From DATEMK01 sp035275625 (GTDB taxonomy: Bacteria > Bacteroidota > Bacteroidia > AKYH767-A > OLB10), in assembly GCA_035275625.1 (NCBI GenBank), contig DATEMK010000067.1, positions 1-10,458 of the forward strand: a DNA stretch of 10,458 nt, read 5' to 3'. Position numbers and translations under genes: made by a program. How positions within the stretch are numbered: position 1 is the first letter of the stretch; each line of letters starts with the position of its first letter. The notes beneath the pieces are model-generated. The model was not told the origin of the DNA, did no database searches, and saw nothing but the letters and a program-made list of their open reading frames with translations. This document shows positions 7,805-10,458 of this stretch, piece after piece.

Positions 7805-7943
7805 TTCAAGCCCGATGAACGGATGAAATGATGGAGATGCTTCTCCCATTATTCCAAATATTTAATCAGCTTGTCCGGTGTACGGGGATTGCTTTTTCAG
7901 GCTCTTTCAAAAACGGACTCTATGAAAGCACATCGGGCCTGAA
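7805..7943. repeat. 13-bp imperfect inverted repeat enclosing a structured intergenic segment
   Basis: TTCAAGCCCGATG at 7805-7817 is the reverse complement of CATCGGGCCTGAA at 7931-7943 except at one position. In a minus-strand RNA that position is a G-U wobble, so all 13 pairs can form. The 113 nt between contain a second hairpin at 7827-7853 (stem of about 11 pairs in plus-strand RNA, with one bulged C and loop TGCT) and another at 7904-7909/7923-7928 (CTTTCA/TGAAAG), both compatible with the outer stem. Neither end is followed by a T-run, so it is not a plain intrinsic terminator. It starts 26 nt past the stop of the upstream gene and ends 47 nt before the receptor's first ATG. It could be a leader RNA structure, a 3' end structure or a small repeat element with terminal inverted repeats. 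The remaining intergenic sequence holds no gene I can support. Confidence 0.6.
7896..7943. other. Alternative hairpin competing with the 13-bp inverted repeat
   Basis: TTCAGGC at 7896-7902 is an exact reverse complement of GCCTGAA at 7937-7943, with the CTTTCA/TGAAAG stem (7904-7909/7923-7928) nested inside. The arm at 7937-7943 is also part of the 13-bp pairing with 7805-7817, so the two outer stems cannot form together. Mutually exclusive pairing is what attenuators and some leader regulators use. A 7-bp match alone could arise by chance, so the regulatory reading is tentative. Confidence 0.4.
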
Positions 7944-7968
7944 TCAATGTAAAAAAGAATACAGTCAG

Positions 7969-8658
7969 TTAATTTTTTTTTGGAAAAAGGGATTTATAAA
8001 TCTCATCCACAAACAATCTTAATCGCAAGCTATAAATTACAGAATTAAAATTTTCATCTGCGGGATTTCCTTTTATCATTTTGCGAAAACCCAATCCCGC
8101 TCCTACGCCTGCCCACTTTATAACTTTATACTGAACCTCTGCATTTATCGTCATAGGCACTACTGTTTTTTCATCAAATTTTCCTTCTTCATATTCTCCT
8201 TTATTATTTTTTTGTTGTTTATAATAACGCCAGAAAGTTTTTCCCATCCCGATATTCAAAGGAACGCTGATTTGCCAAGGGTCTTCATTATAAAATATGT
8301 ACTCAAATAATAGAGGAACAAACTTCATCACAAGTTGTGCAGGCAGAGTATCTGTTATACTCTGCTCGGGCCGCGAATCAGGAATAGTATAGGTTACGAT
8401 CTGGTCTTTCACAATATCGGAAGTCAGGGTATTATACCCGATCCCGAATTTTATATGATTGTTAAATTCCACTCCGGCTTTATAGCCAAATGTGGAAGCG
8501 CCTTTGTCGGATACAAAAGAGTTGTAAGCATCAAACTGGAAAAATATTTTTGGCTTTGTACGAAAGCTGGCGCTCAGGGAATCAAAAAACTGCGCTTTGG
8601 AATCAAAAGAAAGAATAACAGGAAAAAAAATGGCGGCAATTATTTTCAGGCGTGTCAA
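7969..8658 (-). CDS. Uncharacterised secreted beta-rich protein, probably outer-membrane barrel; TTG start
   Basis: I do not recognise a named family. The 229-residue product starts with a clear signal peptide: TRLK, a hydrophobic core (about 5-17) and a likely cleavage after SKA-Q at residue 22. The mature part alternates polar and hydrophobic residues with many aromatic and glycine positions (YKAGVEFNNHIKFGIGY, GAGLGFRKM), consistent with a small outer-membrane beta-barrel or porin-like fold. The start appears to be TTG at 8658. An in-frame TGA lies at 8683-8685, no ATG or GTG occurs between them, and the next in-frame ATG (8328) would delete the signal peptide. It is transcribed in the same direction as ctaD but separated from it by a terminator, so it is probably an independent unit. 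Its stop is 210 nt before the receptor gene's first ATG. Function is unknown; a role with the downstream sensing operon would be a guess. Confidence 0.82.
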   Translation of the reverse strand: MTRLKIIAAIFFPVILSFDSKAQFFDSLSASFRTKPKIFFQFDAYNSFVSDKGASTFGYKAGVEFNNHIKFGIGYNTLTSDIVKDQIVTYTIPDSRPEQSITDTLPAQLVMKFVPLLFEYIFYNEDPWQISVPLNIGMGKTFWRYYKQQKNNKGEYEEGKFDEKTVVPMTINAEVQYKVIKWAGVGAGLGFRKMIKGNPADENFNSVIYSLRLRLFVDEIYKSLFPKKN

Positions 8659-8683
8659 CTTGATCAGATAAAAATTCAGGCTT

Positions 8684-8691
8684 CAAAAATA
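8684..8691 (-). promoter_or_regulatory. Candidate Bacteroidota -7 element for the 229-residue secreted protein
   Basis: The minus strand reads TATTTTTG here, a full match to the Bacteroidota consensus TAnnTTTG, 25 nt before the TTG start, which would give a leader of roughly 20 nt. The -33 TTG is not at the usual 17-23 nt; the nearest upstream TTG (8722-8724) is 30 nt away and inside the terminator hairpin. The region is T-rich, so chance matches are easier. A promoter is needed here if the upstream terminator works. Confidence 0.35.
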
Positions 8692-8700
8692 TTCAAATAA

Positions 8701-8733
8701 AAAAGTCCCCTGTAAAAAATACAAAGGACTTTT
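8701..8733 (-). terminator. Intrinsic terminator of ctaD
   Basis: AAAAGTCC at 8701-8708 pairs perfectly with GGACTTTT at 8726-8733. Inside, TGTA (8711-8714) pairs with TACA (8720-8723) around an A-rich loop, leaving only a 2x2 internal loop. On the minus strand the closing arm runs into TTTTTTATTTG, a good U-tract. The hairpin lies 22 nt past the ctaD stop. It also has T residues on the plus side but no plus-strand gene to end, so minus-strand use is the natural reading. Confidence 0.85.
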
Positions 8734-8755
8734 CAACTGAAATGTTTTAATCAGC

Positions 8756-10458
8756 TCAATCCTCTTCCCCGGGCAGGTTCGAACTTTTTGTTTGTGAATA
8801 AGGAACTGTTTGCGGAATGAAATCTTCCGGGGCGTCTGGTTTTCCATAATCGTAGGGCCAGCGGTAAACCACCGGGGTAGGTCCCGTCCAGTTGCCATGC
8901 AAATGTTTGTCAATAGGCGAAGTCCATTCTATGGTGGTTGACCCCCACGGATTTTGTGGAGATTTTTTTCCTTTGAAGATGGAGTAAAAGAAATTGAAAG
9001 CAAAAATTAATTGCCCTACTCCTCCGATCAATGCCATGATGGTAACCAGTTCATTGATGTTTATTAAATTATCAAAGCCCTCGTAAGCAGTGTTTGCATA
9101 ATACCTGCGGGGAACACCGGCAAGTCCGATAAAGTGCAGGGGAAAAAACACACCGTACACCGAAAGAATTGTCAGCCAAAAATGAGCATAACCAAGTTTT
9201 TTATTCATTAATCGCCCGAACATGCGCGGGAACCAATGATAAATCCCCGCAAGCATTCCAAAGATGGCAGAGGCGCCCATTACAATATGAAAATGTGCCA
9301 CCACAAAATAAGTATCGTGAAGATTAATGTCCAGAGCAGAATCTCCCAGGATAATTCCTGTTAATCCGCCTGAAATAAAAAATGAAACAAGCCCGATTGC
9401 AAATAACATGGCCGGGGTGATCTGGATATTTGCTCTCCATAATGTTGCGATGTAATTGAAAACTTTCACTGCAGATGGAATGGCGACTAACAGCGTGGTG
9501 AATACGAAAACAGATCCGAGAAACGGATTCATTCCGGTAATAAACATGTGATGTCCCCAAACGATGAAAGAAAGAAATGCAATCACAAGCATGGAGCCGA
9601 TCATGGCTTTGTAACCAAAGATGGGTTTGCGGGAATTCACGGAAATTATTTCAGATGCCAATCCTAATGCAGGAAGCAATACGATATAAACTTCAGGGTG
9701 ACCAAGGAACCAGAACAAATGCTGAAATAAAATCGGGGAACCGCCAGCATGCGGCAATGCTTCACCGCCAATATAAATATCAGAAAGGAAAAAGCTGGTG
9801 CCAAAACTCCGGTCAAAAATCAAAAGCAAAGCTGCTGCAAATAAAACAGGGAAAGAAAGAACTCCAAGAATAGCAGTAATAAGAAATGCCCAGATGGTTA
9901 ACGGCAGCCTGGTCATTGCCATTCCTTTTGTTCTTAAATTAATAACAGTTGTGATATAATTTATTCCACCGAGCAGTGCCGAAAAAATAAACAACGCCAT
10001 GCTTATCAGCCAGAGAGTCATTCCGAGTCCTGATCCGGGCATTGCCTGCGGCAGTGCACTCAGAGGAGGATAAACAGTCCAGCCGCCTGATGCTGCTCCT
10101 GTTTCAATAAATAATGAGAAACACATTACTGTGCATGAAGCAAAGAAGAACCAATAAGAAAGCATGTTCAGAAATCCTGAAGCCATGTCGCGCGCTCCGC
10201 ATTGAAATGGAATTAAAAGATTGCTGAATGTTCCGCTCAATCCTCCCGTGAGCACGAAGAATACCATGATCGTTCCGTGTATGGTAATAAAGGCAAGGTA
10301 CGCTTCAGGCTTTAAATGGCCATTTTCAGCAAGATGCCCCACTACGCTGCTTAGCCAGGGCATTGGCTTATCGGGCCAGGCTAACTGAATGCGGAATATC
10401 ATGGACATTCCCATTGCAAGAAATGCCATAAATACAGCAGTGATCAAAAATTGCTTTG
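8756..10458 (-). CDS. ctaD: Cytochrome c oxidase subunit I (partial, N-terminus off window)
   Basis: This is the catalytic subunit of an aa3-type haem-copper oxidase in the inner membrane; it reduces O2 to water and pumps protons. Numbering from the codon at 10447, visible residues are H57 and H387 (low-spin haem a), H385 (haem a3), and CuB ligands H250 in GHPEVY and H299/H300 in WGHHMF, with Y254 for the His-Tyr crosslink. D87 (GARDMA) and E252 mark the D channel and K328 the K channel, placing it in the A1 family. The C-terminus has the family pattern NPWGSTTIEW and RWPYDY...PEDFIPQTVP. The frame stays open to the window edge (KQFLITAVF), so the TTG at 10447 is not the start; probably about 35-45 residues are missing. 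The other oxidase subunits are likely upstream, beyond the right edge. Confidence 0.97.
   Translation of the reverse strand, partial: KQFLITAVFMAFLAMGMSMIFRIQLAWPDKPMPWLSSVVGHLAENGHLKPEAYLAFITIHGTIMVFFVLTGGLSGTFSNLLIPFQCGARDMASGFLNMLSYWFFFASCTVMCFSLFIETGAASGGWTVYPPLSALPQAMPGSGLGMTLWLISMALFIFSALLGGINYITTVINLRTKGMAMTRLPLTIWAFLITAILGVLSFPVLFAAALLLIFDRSFGTSFFLSDIYIGGEALPHAGGSPILFQHLFWFLGHPEVYIVLLPALGLASEIISVNSRKPIFGYKAMIGSMLVIAFLSFIVWGHHMFITGMNPFLGSVFVFTTLLVAIPSAVKVFNYIATLWRANIQITPAMLFAIGLVSFFISGGLTGIILGDSALDINLHDTYFVVAHFHIVMGASAIFGMLAGIYHWFPRMFGRLMNKKLGYAHFWLTILSVYGVFFPLHFIGLAGVPRRYYANTAYEGFDNLININELVTIMALIGGVGQLIFAFNFFYSIFKGKKSPQNPWGSTTIEWTSPIDKHLHGNWTGPTPVVYRWPYDYGKPDAPEDFIPQTVPYSQTKSSNLPGEED

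Noticed and set aside
7759..7968. A cobalamin, TPP or FMN riboswitch in the receptor leader.
   Set aside because: No B12-box-like GCCACTG, TPP CTGAGA or FMN AGGATAT core was found on the minus strand. The visible stems do not match those classes.
7828..8022. A 64-codon plus-strand reading frame starting in the intergenic region before the receptor gene.
   Set aside because: It overlaps the 3' end of the secreted-protein gene in antisense, has no recognisable domain or ribosome-binding context, and its start lies within the hairpin-rich segment. It is probably a chance frame.
9324..9873. Reading frames of 78-98 codons overlapping ctaD on both strands.
   Set aside because: They lie wholly inside the strongly conserved oxidase frame and show no domain or signal of their own.
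10445..10447. TTG as the start codon of cytochrome c oxidase subunit I.
   Set aside because: The frame continues upstream to the window edge with the family-typical residues KQF before LITAVF, so the codon is internal and the gene is simply cut by the window.

Overview
The window reads as a chromosomal segment of a Bacteroidota bacterium, probably a Chitinophagales/Sphingobacteriia-like lineage. The grounds are AT-rich intergenic DNA, start sites without clear Shine-Dalgarno sequences, an RpiB of the Bacteroidota CGSxNG type, a large HAMP/GAF hybrid kinase with a long Glu/Gln-rich coiled coil, and one match to the Bacteroidota -7 promoter element. The lineage is inferred from the proteins and not from a marker gene. 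No tRNA, rRNA, CRISPR array, transposase or phage gene is visible.

Layout. A complete rpiB (20-448, +) sits at the left edge and converges on a four-gene minus-strand block that fills 493-7758. In transcription order the block holds a TonB-dependent-receptor-like outer-membrane barrel (7758-5728), a YfiR/DUF4154 periplasmic protein (5705-5145), a membrane-bound hybrid histidine kinase with sensor, HAMP, GAF, coiled coil, HisKA, HATPase and two receiver domains (5098-1631), and a soluble receiver-histidine kinase (1605-493). Gaps are 22, 46 and 25 nt with no obvious terminator, so this is probably one operon. Upstream of it lie a roughly 210-nt intergenic region containing a 13-bp imperfect inverted repeat and nested hairpins (7805-7943), an uncharacterised secreted beta-rich protein apparently starting at TTG (8658-7969), a clear intrinsic terminator (8701-8733), and cytochrome c oxidase subunit I (ctaD), which runs off the right edge.

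How the genes may work together. The operon places one component in each envelope compartment: receptor-like barrel in the outer membrane, YfiR-like protein in the periplasm, sensor kinase across the inner membrane, second kinase in the cytoplasm. This resembles the logic of the YfiBNR system, in which periplasmic YfiR controls an inner-membrane enzyme, but with a phosphorelay in place of a diguanylate cyclase. No HPt, DNA-binding, GGDEF or EAL output domain is encoded in the window, so the target of the relay is unknown. This is the best candidate for a little-described system here. rpiB and ctaD look like ordinary housekeeping genes.
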